In this document: positions 34,181 through 45,576 of the stretch, in pieces
Position numbering within the stretch: position 1 is the stretch's first letter
Layout: the number at the start of each line of letters is the position of its first letter
Assembly (NCBI GenBank): GCA_036936605.1
Contig: JAUPFV010000005.1
Location: 48,690,742 to 48,754,741 of the forward strand
DNA length: 64,000 bases
Source of the DNA: Limnanthes douglasii subsp. nivea
Taxonomy: Eukaryota; Streptophyta; Magnoliopsida; Brassicales; Limnanthaceae
Direction of reading: 5' to 3'
The notes under the pieces: generated by a model
What the model was told of the DNA's origin: nothing
Databases searched by the model: none
What the model saw: the letters and a program-made list of their open reading frames with translations, nothing else
Program-made: the position numbers and the translations under genes

Positions 34181-37100
34181 TGATCAATTTTGAGCACGAA
34201 TAAACCTTAATGGAAGTTTCGCAATATGTGGCCAACACTGGTGACTAGCCATGATCTTTAGCCATTTAGCCGCCCTTATGAACAGGTAGCGGAGGAAACT
34301 CTCCCGGATGGCAGAATAAAATCGACCTTGCATTTAAACAAAATTTACTTACCTTAATGCAGTCACATGTCGATCTATATTCAACATCACCTATGTCTGC
34401 CAATCAGTCATCTTCTATGAACTACATTAACCGGCGAGCGAGTTTGGTCCGCCATAAGTGAATGGATTTTTCATCTGAGAAAGCGGAGCCCATTTTTCAT
34501 GAAGTTGATAAGTTATTTTGTTTAGGTCATATTCAAAGGGCAAAGTATCCAATATAGGTAATAAACATAGTCTTTGTCAAGAAGAAAGGTGGGCAATGGC
34601 ATATATGCATCGACTTCAATGAACTCAACCAGATTTTTCTCAATGACGTCTTCCTTCCCCTCCCACATCGATCACCTGGTAGACGTAGCATGGTAGCGAG
34701 GTTTTTTCATTTATAAACGCTTATTCGGGATACAACTACATCTATATACATCTTAAAGATGATGAGCATACTACGTTCCACGATGACAAAGGTTTATACT
34801 GTTATACGGTCAAGCCATTTGGTCTTAAAAAAGGCGGGATCAACGTACCCGCGGTTCGTCAACCATATTTTTGAGAAGTAACTCATTTTTAAGAAATATG
34901 GAGGCATATATCGATAGCATGTTCGTTAAGAGTTATACTGAGAGACGTTATATTGAAGTCATGGTCGACATCTTCACCACCATACACTAGTACAACCTTA
35001 AGTTGAACTCTGTCAAATGCACATTTGGTGTTCGTAACGGCAAGTTCTAGGGGTACGTCGTCAGTAAATATGGTATCACGACCGATTTATCTCACGAACG
35101 TTAGACAAAGCCATCCATTCTTTACCGTGGTTAAAGGAGCCAAGAAGTTTGACTAGACTGACGATTGCATCGTTGCATTCCAAACCCTTAAGGATTACCT
35201 GATTTCAATCGAAATTTTGTCAGCCCCCATGCCAGGTGAGCCACTTTACCTTTATTTATCTGTTTCAGATTGTGGAGTTAGCGCAGCATTGGTCATAGAA
35301 CCTTAAGGGTTAAAGTGGCCGATCTACTACGTCATCAAAACCCTCTTGGATACCGAGACAAGGTAATTCAATCTTAAAATGCTGGCCCTCGACTTAGTGG
35401 TGGCGATAAGAAAGATGCGACCCTATTTCCAAAGGCATTTTATGGTCCTATGAACGTCCTTCCCTCTCAAACATGTCCTTCCTTCTACAAACATCCATTC
35501 ATAGTCTACCATTAATGTTGACCTTTCATGGTATATGTAGATAATCTTTTGAATTGATATGAACCCCGTACTTCCTTAAAGGGCCAAGTGGTAGCAAACT
35601 TCATCAACAAATTAACGATCAGACGGGTGGAGGTGACATTCGTTGTGAACCGATGATGACACCCATGTAAAATTGGTGATATAAATTGATAGGGACTCGA
35701 GCCACCGATATCGTGTTGTGGGAACCAAGCCGTGATGAGTTCAAGTAGGCGATCAAGTTTTGTTTTGAGGTAACCAACAATATCGCGGAGTATAAGATTG
35801 TTCTAGGAGGCATGAAGTTATCCCATATCTATGGGGTGGGGGTCATTCGCATCTGCTCAGAGTCCCAGATGGTCATAAATCAAGCTAAGGGCCTTTATGA
35901 CGCCAAATAGAAGAATATGTGGGGGTACCCAATCACACTTCGGGAATGGAAGACTAAATTTGAGTGTGTTAACTATAACCAAGTCTCGGGAATAGATAAA
36001 TCAGCAGTTGATTCACTAGCGAACAAGACAGTCTCCAGTGATAGTCCTTTCATCATCATGTAATATCATCCATCGGTGTTCATAGGCTAGCATGACACCC
36101 CTGTATGGTTAAATTACCGCACGATATGACTGTAGACTATCTTACTTGGCCTATATGCGAGATTGCATGCTCTCTGAAAATAAAGGGAGCTTGTTCCCTG
36201 CAACTCTAACCAGAAAAGTACACCGTGCTTGACGAAATCCTCTATCGGAAGATTCCTACGTGTCTTAATCAAGGCGAGGCCCGAGTGGTCCTCCAAGATA
36301 TACATGAGAGGGAGGTGGGTGCCCAGAGCGAGTAGCGTATCCTGATACTACGTTTCTTACTCTGAGGATTCTACTAGTCTAAGTTTTTTGTTAATGCCAA
36401 GGGATGATGCAGGAATGTCATGTTTTCTAAGAATTTACCAACACTTTCCATCTACCAAGCGAGCCAATAAGCATCACCCAACCTCCTGCCTATTCGATAA
36501 ATGGGGTGTCCACTTAGTGGGACCACTTCCCATGGCCATTGGTAAGCGGTAGTTTCTTATCATTGTAGTCGATTATTTCACCAAATTGGTAGAAGATAAG
36601 GTACTTTACCAAACGTGCAACCATAAGGTTTGTGATTTCATGCACCACCAGATCTTATCCCGTTTCGGAATCTCACGTATCGTAATGACAGATAACGGTC
36701 CCCAATTCCAAAATATCGTAATAAAGACTTTCTCCAAACGTTATGGGGTTGAGCAGCAGTTTTTTATAAATACCTTATCATTCACAAGAGAACGACCAAG
36801 TTGAGGCCACTAACTGAATCATCCTAGAATAAATCATAAAGAAACTTGAGGGGGGGAAATGGCTAGACAAGTTAATCGAGGTACTTTGGGCATGTCGGAC
36901 GACCAGATGCTCGACAACCGGAAAGATTCCATTTTCCGTAGTGTATGGTATGGAAACGGTGGTCCTCGTTGAGATTATCATCCCTAGCTTTCGAATTTTT
37001 CATTACTGAAACACCTCGAACATAAAGGAACGCTCGGTCAACATCGATTTAATAGAGGAACGATGTTACCATGCCTGGGAACGGTCCGAGCATTACAAAA

Positions 37101-37440
37101 CTCTTATACGAAGCTGATTTGATTCAGAGCTTAGACCAAGGACATTTTAGGTAGGAGACCTAGTCATGAAAATGATATTTCATGAAGCAAGGATAAGTAG
37201 GCTGGCAAGCTAAGCCCCACTTGAGATGAGTCTTACACAATCATCTCCAAAAGAAATAAATGCGCATATCGGTTCGCCGCAAACAATGAATGACAAACTC
37301 TAAAGCACTCCTGTGATATTAACCATTTGAAATTGTATCGATGTATTGTGTAAAATAAATGTGTTCTTGTTTTTCTTCTAGATGGGACCAGAGGATTTTC
37401 TAATGAGGGATATTTCAAAAGGGTTAATGAATGATTTATG
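34180..37440 (+). pseudogene. Degenerate Tat-type Ty3/gypsy pol
   Basis: Reverse transcriptase pieces appear at about 34560-35070: KKGGQWHICIDFNELNQ, later YIDSMFVKSYTER at the catalytic YxDD site (Asp-Ser instead of Asp-Asp), then KLNSVKCTFGVRNGKF. RNase H remains follow (35270-35420, 35690-36050), and an integrase at 36480-36830 (VDYFTKLVEDKV, then FGISRIVMTDNGPQFQN). Many stops and frameshifts make it long dead. No LTRs were identified. The right part continues into the antisense remnant at 37.8-38.65 kb. Confidence 0.8.
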
Positions 37441-37814
37441 TTTTTGCCAACACTTGTCTTGGTATCCTTTACTTTTCTATTCAGTAACTGCCCTAGGCCT
37501 CTTCTCCGACCATTTTATGAATGGGTTAATCAACTTCTCCGAGATGATAGAATTGTGAACTGGTTAATAAGCAACACCCTCGGGCTACGCAACAGACCGT
37601 ATTGAGCCTTCCTTCTCTCGTTGCTTACTTTTCTCAGTCTTCTTTGTGAGGGAGGGGGTTAGGGTTTCAAATCAGGCCTGTTTTTTTCCTTTGAGAAACT
37701 CAACCTCCATGTCCTTCAATTTCTTTTTTATGGGACGTCAAGTTCGACCCTCACGTTGGTACAATTTAGGGTCGTTGGTGCGAACTAGCATGAATTCGGG
37801 GGGTCTTTGTCGCA

Positions 37815-38650
37815 TCACCTCTTGCAGGTATGGTTAATTTCTCCTTCTTTGAAATCATCAATTCGTTTATCAACCAAAATCTGAAGAGTAAATAATTGAC
37901 GGGGGTGAATACTCGATGAGCCTCGAAATTCCACATTGAGTATGTCACTGCTGACAATGTGTAGCTGGTTCACAATATTTCTTTCCTCTTCCTTCAACCA
38001 CTGTTGATACTTTCCTAAACCTGCACCAAAACGATAATAAATTAGCATCTCATTATCAATCCAGTTTACCTTATTCTTTCGGTTGGCCAAACCAATCTTG
38101 CATGAAGCCATCCACCTTTGTTCTAGCTGCAAATTTTCAAGCGCGTTCGGGTAACAAGGTCCACAAGCTTATTTATACAGGCTAGTTTCAGGTATACAAA
38201 TGGTGACCTTGTTAACTTTCTCACATCAGCACTAGCCAACAGGTCGACTAAGGTCACCGAAATCTAAAGCATTTACGAGCTAATCAGGATACGCAACAGC
38301 ATCCGTGAAGTGTTTGTTGTTAGCTGGGTTGTGCATATATGTACGTAACTAAAGAAGCCACGTATGAACGAAGGAAAAGTAGTCGCAATTCCTAGTCAAA
38401 CAATGTGGTGTAAAGACATGTATCATTCTCCCGTTTGTTTGTATGGTTGCTCCTCGGTATCCGGAAAACGACTCTGCACTCTTCGTAAACTCTTGGTGGC
38501 CCTCCTCAATCAAATGTGTATACTTAGGGGTCAACCTTTAAAATTTCATGTCTAGAAATCATGGGTCTTTTACCGGTTCATTAGCAGGTTTGTTGACGAA
38601 AGTAGCATCCTTTGAATTTTTCTTCATCGTCGCATTCGGGGCCATGTTTT
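37815..38650 (-). pseudogene. Antisense frame remnant beside the degenerate pol
   Basis: On the strand opposite to pol, frames run from about 38650 (MAPNATMKKNSKDATFVNKP) through PKYTHLIEEGHQEFTKSAES to WMASCKIGLANRKNKVNWID and QWLKEEERNIVNQLHIVSSD. They occupy the same place, just 3' of integrase and in antisense, as the antisense gene of the full Tat element. I see no convincing residue-level match to it. The right side is cut by the full Tat insertion at 38769. Confidence 0.45.
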
Positions 38651-38768
38651 GGATCCATGGTTGTAAGGATGAATAGTTCAATTAGAGTATTAGTGTAATA
38701 GGTTACATGGGTTTTTGCATTGAAGAGAAACCGGGAAAACTACATCTCAAGAAAACCTAAATAGAGGA

Positions 38769-39181
38769 TGATAAGGGAAGGAAAATATAGGTATTTAACA
38801 TGTAATTTAGCCCAGAAATAAGGTCAAGGTCCATGTATTTAGTGTCTAAGGACTAAGGTAAAGCACACATAAGAAATGAGGGACTTAAATGATGGTCTTC
38901 TAGAACTTGTTTGTAAATAGTTAAATAGTGGGGTAAGAAATCCACTCTTATGATGGTAAACATGTAATTTCACCCTCTACCTCATTTATTATATAAACGA
39001 CATTCCCTTTTGGGAAAATGGACCAATGATTGATCAATAATTACAACCTGTATTCCTTTTATCTCTTCTATTTCTAGTAATTCACTATCCACTGTCACAT
39101 CACACGAATAATCTCTAGTCCGACCCTTTCACACGAACATCTTCGCTCCTGAGTCTCACTAAAGATTCTCTGAGCTCATCA
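38769..39181 (+). mobile_element. 5' LTR of the Tat element
   Basis: 413 bases from TGATAAGGGAAGG to GAGCTCATCA. TTATTATATAAACGAC near 38987 is a likely TATA region. Directly after it, GTGGTGCCATCTGTAGGAAC (39182-39201) is the primer-binding site region for reverse transcription. Confidence 0.92.
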
Positions 39182-39269
39182 GTGGTGCCATCTGTAGGAA
39201 CCGTTTGGTACCCAGAATTAATTTTCTACAACCTTGAAAACTAAAAACAAAATATTATTGATACAGAAA

Positions 39270-41080
39270 TTCGTGGAGAGATCGTGACTAATCTGACCAA
39301 ATATTTAGTTGGTATCGATTTTGGAGACCATCTGATGGAAGAGCAGGTCACGAACGAAGGCAATACCCTGAATCGGCGTTTGGAAGAACTTTTAGAGGAG
39401 TCAGGTTTGGTCACCAGACGAAAAGAGTAATTGGAAGACATCTTAAGGTTAAATGTTGAAATGGATGCTATAGTGGCGAGCACGAAAAATGGTCAGATCC
39501 GAGGTCTGACAAGAAAAGGCCGAGGCCGACCACATCCAAGATGTTGTTATACCCAAAGAGAGCCGATGCCGGAAAATCCATCGACATTCTAAAAGACGTG
39601 ATAGATCCGAGCAAAAGTATGAGCCTTCCGAGTCTAGTGAATATACCTCGTTGAGCTCCGATAATTCTTCTTCTTCGGAGACTGACTCGAGGTATAAGGT
39701 GGATCGAAGGCACAAAGATCCAAGGAAGCATAAACATACTCATCGAACTAGAAGAAGAAAGAGTGATTCGAGGAAGAAAGATGATGCTGACAAAAGGAAA
39801 ATGCACTCCAAGGACCATGTTACTCTTCGGAAGCAAACTCAGTCCGATAGCTATCACCAAGATTACAGATTCAGTGACCATTTTACTTCTCCAACCGAAG
39901 AAAGATTGTACCCTACCATTAATGACGGTCCGGGGGACGTACGTACAAGGTCAGACATAATTGGAGGTCGTCACCTCTCTCTCCGGAAATCCTTTCTAGG
40001 CACCTTCCTAAATGGTTTGATATTTCCATATTGAACAGTTCAAGAATTTCATAATTAACTACGATGACGATGACAATTTGTTGTGTAGAGCTTTCTCTCA
40101 GATGTTCAAGAACGTCGCTTCTAAGTGGTACAACTGACTACCTCAAGGGTGTATAAAGAATTTTGATATGTTCTGGAGTATGTTGCGACAGCACTTCTTC
40201 GGAAGCAAGAAATTTTGTGCCAACGGAGATACCATCATTTATTGTCTACAAAAGATCGGAGAGAGTTTGAAAGAGTATACCAAGAGATTCATCCAAGTCA
40301 AGACGGACATGGAGTATTGCGAGGATAAAGTTGCATTTCCTGCCTTTCGGATGGGTCTTCTTCCGGGGGTACTAAAGGATAACGCTGCAGAAACACAAGC
40401 GATGATGTTTGGAGCTTTGTTAGACCAGATAGAAAAAAGAATCTTAGTCGAGGAAACCAGCGCCTCAGATATAGAATTCATGTCTCAATTCTATCAGGAT
40501 CTGAACTTAGCTAGAGCAAGTACGACAACGGTGAATGTCCGACTACAAGCTACACAACCGACCACAATTGTCTGACTGCGGGCTCAGACAGTTCGAGCAA
40601 TGAACCAGACCCCTCAACGGGTGGCTCAAAACCAACGGTATCACCAGGCAGGTCAAGCAGTTCAGCAGTATGTCAGACCAGCTTTGAATAGGTGGGTCCG
40701 ACCAACTCATTACGTTTAATTAACTGAGTGTGTCTCCACTATCTTTGAAAAGGCACGTGCAAACGTGCACTTCTGCAAACCTTTTCCTGTTCAGACTCCG
40801 AGGGAACACAGGAAGAACAAATACTGCCAGTTTCATGATGACATCGGGCATCACACTAAGGATTGTGTGGCTTTGAAGAAAGAAGTCCAGTACCTGATAG
40901 AAAACGGAAAATTGGTTGAATTTGTAAAAAAGAATACCGTAGTGAACCAGGGGCCTCCTTCGAGAAGTCGCTCCGAGACAAGACGATACCATGATGATTT
41001 CCGATGTGATTGAAGAAGAATTTCTAGTTGATGTGGCAACGGAGTATCTTGATCCGAAGCCGGGCAGAAATAGTGCAAAC
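39270..41080 (+). pseudogene. gag of the Tat element
   Basis: The N-terminal part includes a charged, Lys/Arg/His/Ser-rich stretch (39651-40034, for example RRHKDPRKHKHTHRTRRRKS). The capsid-like core is at 40168-40575 (FFGSKKFCANGDTI, ESLKEYTKRFIQVK, FRMGLLPGVLKDN). A Cys/His segment KYCQFHDDIGHHTKDCVALK is at 40820-40880. Frames are interrupted several times. In the intact state this would build the virus-like particle. Confidence 0.8.
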
Positions 41081-41322
41081 ATGGTTGAGGAGGGAACCCT
41101 CAGAGGAAAGGTGAGTGAATTATGTTCATTTTTTGAGTCGCTAACCTTTTTTGTGGGAGATACAGAGCAGGAATATCAAACTACTCAAGGAAGAGGCATA
41201 TCGTTAGTTTGGAAACACAGTTGGAGGCGGGGGGCCTCATCACACCTTTACTGGAATCCATCACCAATCATTTGCTTTGAGGATGACGACATGAGATTGC
41301 CGGAAATAAGATAAGAAAAATT

Positions 41323-41667
41323 ATGATTCACACGGGCAGTTTCGCCAACATTATGTTCATGACAACCTACAAGAAGATAACCAATCCTCCAACTATTCTA
41401 CGATCCGACAGGACTATAGTGGGATTTACTGGTGCGACTGCAGACGTCGTTGGAGAGTTCGAGGGAATGGTAGAGCTGGGCAGGGGACCATTTAAGAAAA
41501 TAGTGACGATACTGTTCATCGTAGTAGACGCACCCACATCGTATAACGCCATCTTCGGAAGGTCATGGTTGTCTAAGATGCATGTTGTGCCATCCACGGT
41601 CCACCAATGTTTGAAGTACGTAGTGGGAAGTAACATCGGAATTGTAAGATACGTCAAAAATGGCTAG
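41323..41667 (+). pseudogene. Aspartic protease domain, active site altered
   Basis: The 114-residue frame keeps the retropepsin pattern: the start corresponding to (V)LIDTGSSA reads MIHTGSFANIMF, then IVGFTG, then YNAIFGRSWL. The catalytic aspartate is replaced by histidine. The neighbouring gag and RT frames are separated from it by stops. Confidence 0.78.
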
Positions 41668-41792
41668 AGAATGCTACAAAGCGGCGCTGGCCCCCAAGCA
41701 GTTGAAGGGGGTCGGATCCAAAAAAGAATATCAGTCAGGGGCCTCCTTCGAATTCCGATCCTATTGATGATTCGAGGGAGTCCCCTGGATTC

Positions 41793-42646
41793 ATGGTCCT
41801 TGATGAAGGCTTCGAGGATCATGCGTTTGGCCCTGGAAAAATTCTTAAGATAGGAACAAGACTATCGCCGGAGGTAAAAGAAAGCTTAATCAAATTTCTT
41901 GCAACCAAATTACATCTATTTGCGTGGTGTACAGAGGAAGTTATAGGAGTACCAGAAGAAGTCATCTGTCACAGATTGGCTATTCAGAATAGCGTTCAGC
42001 CGATCATTCAGAAGCGAAGATCCTCTTCCCAAGAGAAAACTGAAGCGATAATGGCAGAAGTAGACCGTTTAACGAAAGTGGGCCACATCCGCGAATCAGA
42101 ATATCTGTTATGGACCGCCAACCCGTTTTAGTAAATAAGAAGAACGACAAATGGCGGATGTGTGTAGACTTCACTGATTTGAATAGGGCCTACCCTAAAG
42201 ATCATTTCCCGGTTCCAAGAATAGATCAACTTGTGGATTTGACATCCGGAAATCGTTTATTGTCCTTTATGGATGCTTATGCTGGATACAATCAAATCCG
42301 GATGGACCCGAGGGATCAGGAGAGCACGACTTTCATCACTGGAAAAGATCTACATTGCTACCGAGCCATGACATTCGAACTAAAGAATGCGGGGGCAACA
42401 TACCAGCGGTTAGTGAACAAGGTGTTCAAAAGTTAGATTGGCAGAAATGTGGAAGTTTATATTGATGACATGTTAGTCAAAAGCCTAAGAGATGAAGATC
42501 ATTTGGCTGACCTAGAAGAAAGTTTTGCTAATCTGGCTAAAATAAATCTCAAGTTGAACCCGGAAAAGTGCACATTTAGAGTAAGATCTGGAAATTTCTT
42601 AGGTTACATAGTCAGTGAGCAGGGCATCGAAGCAGATCCGGTGTAG
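41793..42646 (+). pseudogene. Reverse transcriptase domain
   Basis: Three frames: 41793-42131 (upstream, RSSSQEKTEAIMAEVDRL), 42110-42436 (KWRMCVDFTDLNRAYPKDHF, PVPRIDQLVDLTSG, MDAYAGYNQIRM) and 42449-42646 (VEVYIDDMLVKS with the catalytic YIDD, KLNPEKCTFRV, NFLGYIVSEQGIEADP). A TAG at 42434-42436 and a frame change at 42131 break it. The key catalytic residues are present. Confidence 0.88.
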
Positions 42647-42659
42647 TTAAATGCTTTAT

Positions 42660-43789
42660 GTACTATGGATCCTCCTAGAACTATCAAGGCGGCGCAAATT
42701 TTAACCGGAAGGTTGGCTGCTTTAAACAGATTCATATCTAGGTCGTCGGACAAGTGTGCTCATTTCTTCCAGGTGCTAAGGAAAACGAACCGTTCGAATG
42801 GACTCAAGAATGTTCCGATGCTTTCATCAAATCAAACAACATATTTCATCCCTGAAAATACTAACAAAGCCGAATCCTGGGGAGAAGTTGTTCTTATACT
42901 TAGCAGTGTCCGACTTTGCAGTCAGCTCGGTTTTAGTCCGAGAAGAATCAAGCCTTTCAAGACTAGTTTATTACGTAAGCAAAAGACTCTTAGATGCAGA
43001 AAAGAGATACCTTAAGTTAGAAAAGCTAGCACTTGCTCTAGTAACATCGGCTCGAAAGATGAGGCCCTATTTCCAAGCTCATACGGTGGTGGTACGAACA
43101 TCATTTCCTTTTGAAAATATGTTACAAAGACCCGATATGTCTGGAAGGATGACTAAGTGGTCGGTAGAACTTAGGGATTTTGATATCGATTTCGAACCAC
43201 AAACTGCGATCAAAGCGCAAGCGCTAGCTGATTGTTTAATAGAATTTCATTATGGCAGGGACGTTGTGGATATGGAAGAAAAAAATCCGACTCTGAGTGG
43301 AAAGTCCGAACTGATGGGGGTTCCAGCTCATCCGGATGCGGAGCAGGTGTGCAATTAACTTCCCCGGATGGCATCGTAATGTATCAAGAAATTCGACTCG
43401 GTTTTCAAGCATCAAACAATAAGGCACATTATGAGGCAGCCCTGGCCGGATTACGACTTGCAAAGATTTGTGGGGCTAAACGGGTCAAGTTGATCACCGA
43501 TTCTCAACTTCTGGTGAACCATGCCCTCAGACGTTCGGAAGCAAGAAAAGATAAACTGGTGAAGTATCTGGGAATTTTGAAAGCTCTAGCCTTGGAGTTC
43601 GAAGACGTCCGATTTGAACACGTTCATAAGCCAGGAAACTCAGTGGCTGATTCCTTGGCCAAGGCATCTTACTCAGAGGAGTATCCATGGATAGTGACTC
43701 AAGAAAATTCGTCTATAACCAAGGGTTCCGAAGCAAGGGAAGGTATCATCAAAGCATTCCAGATATCCACAGCTTTAACAAAAGATTAG
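42660..43789 (+). pseudogene. Two RNase H domains of the Tat element
   Basis: The first, 42660-43250, is the gypsy RNase H (LVYYVSKRLLDAEKRYLKLE, MTKWSVELRDFDIDFEP). The second, 43232-43789, reads GCGAGVQLTSPDGIV, SNNKAHYEAALAGLRLAK, VKLITDSQLLVNHALR, KPGNSVADSLAKAS. It has the DEDD-type residues of the additional, archaeal-like RNase H described for Tat elements. They are in different frames, as expected for a decayed polyprotein. The second frame is the best preserved stretch of the element. Confidence 0.82.
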
Positions 43790-43855
43790 AGAAGCGAAAT
43801 ACAAGATTTTTTAGTCCATGACACGCTGCCCATTGACAAATTCAGAGCCAAGAGA

Positions 43856-44930
43856 ATGCACTTCAAGGCCTACGGATACGTCGTCCTCGGATATGTGTTG
43901 TATAAACGATCTTGTAGTCGTCCCTTACTTTACTGCTTAGGGAAGGATGAATCACAACTAATACTCTCTAAACTGCACGATGGGGAAGGCTCTGCGCACT
44001 GCGGATACAAAACACTGGTACGAAACGTTCTTCTGGCAGGATACTATTGGCCGACCCTCTCGGAGGACGCCAAAGAGTTAGTGCAGAAATGTGACACCTG
44101 TCAGCGGTTTGCTAATTCGAACCACTTACCCGGGGTACATCTAGAGTCAATATCAGAATCTCTCCCTTTCGATAGATAGGGAATACATCTGGTCGGACAA
44201 CTTCTTATGGCTTCAGGGGGCGTCAAACAATCATCGTTGCTGTGGACTATTTTTCCAAGTGGGTGGAGGAAAAGCCATTAGCAGTAACGAGGGCGAAAGA
44301 TGTAATCAAATTCATCATCTCTAACATATGTTGCTGCTTTGGCATACCCAGAAAGATTACGATGGATAACGGCCCCCAGTTTGACAACAGTGCAATGAGA
44401 ACTTTATGCGCTTCCAAGGGGATACAAAAAAGTTTCTCGACACCGTTCCACCCCCAAGTGAACGGTCAGGTCAAAGTAACTAATCGAACAGTTTTAGACG
44501 GTCTAAGAAAGAATTTAAAGGGTAAAGCAGGGGAGTGACCGGACTACCTACAAGAAGTGATATGGGCTTACAGGACTACTCATCGGACAACAACACACGA
44601 GTCACCTTTCGCGCTTGTATACGGAATGGACGCAGTGGTACCATAAAAAAATGTTCCCATCTTTCCGATTAATGAATATTCCAAGGAGGGGAATGACAAA
44701 GGAAAACGTACAGAGCTCGATCTGATAGAAGAAAAGAGAAGAAGGACACAACTGAATTCCTTACACTATCAAACGTTGATGAGAAACTGTTATTCGTCGA
44801 AGGTCAGAAGAAGAGAATTTGAGGTGGGGGACAGAGTCCTAAGAAAAGTATTTCTGCACACAAAAGACAAGAGACTTGGAAAACTCGCCTCAAACTAGGA
44901 TGGTCCATACACAATCACAAGGAAATTGAA
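43856..44930 (+). pseudogene. Integrase of the Tat element
   Basis: Zinc-binding N-terminus with HCGYKTLVRNVLLAGYYWPT and CDTCQRFA (43990-44110). The catalytic core is DYFSKWVEEKPLAV, then NICCCFGIPRK, ITMDNGPQFDNS and HPQVNGQVKVTNRT (44242-44538). A C-terminal part at 44690-44910 contains EVGDRVLRKVFLHT in another frame. Stops occur at 44177, 44536 and 44644. Confidence 0.88.
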
Positions 44931-45149
44931 ACCGGGGACATACAGATTGAAAGATATAGATGGAAGAGATCTTTCCCATCCGTGGAATATTGAGTACCTA
45001 AAATCTTATCTAATTGGATTGAGTGATATGTAAATATTTTCTTTAACAGTCTATGTAAGCCATATTATTTCCTACCCTGGTGGCGCAAGAAGGTTTTAAT
45101 GAGGTGTCTAAATATCTGGCTTAGATATCAAATCTTATTGCCCTCTTTA

Positions 45150-45410
45150 AAAACCAGACTAAGTTCATCTTTTTTAACTCAAACCATACTCCAACGAAGT
45201 TTGGACTAGAAAGTTCATCTTTTTGAACTCAAAATTTACTCCAAAGAAGTTTGGACTAAAAAGTTCATCTTCTTCAACTCAAAACTTATTCCAAAGAAGT
45301 TTGGACTCGAAAGTTCATCTTTTTTAACTCAAAACTTACTCCAAAGAAGTTTGTACTAGAATGTTCATCTTCTTGAACTCAAAACACATCCCAAAAATGT
45401 TTAACTCAAT
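45150..45410 (+). repeat. Tandem array 3' of integrase
   Basis: About five units of roughly 58 bases, each AAGTTCATCTTTTTGAACTC followed by AAAACTTACTCCAAAGAAGT and TTGGACTAG. It lies between integrase and the end of the antisense gene. Confidence 0.85.
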
Positions 45411-45576
45411 ATTGAATCACAGTAAGAAAAATATGAAGTGGAAAAAATTGAGCGAAACATCACACTAAAAACATACCACTGAAAGTCCAAATAACAAGGA
45501 AAATATTACATTAAACATTTTTGCTGCACGAATCATAAAACAAAAGGTTAACAAAGTAAGAACTACCCAATACAGG

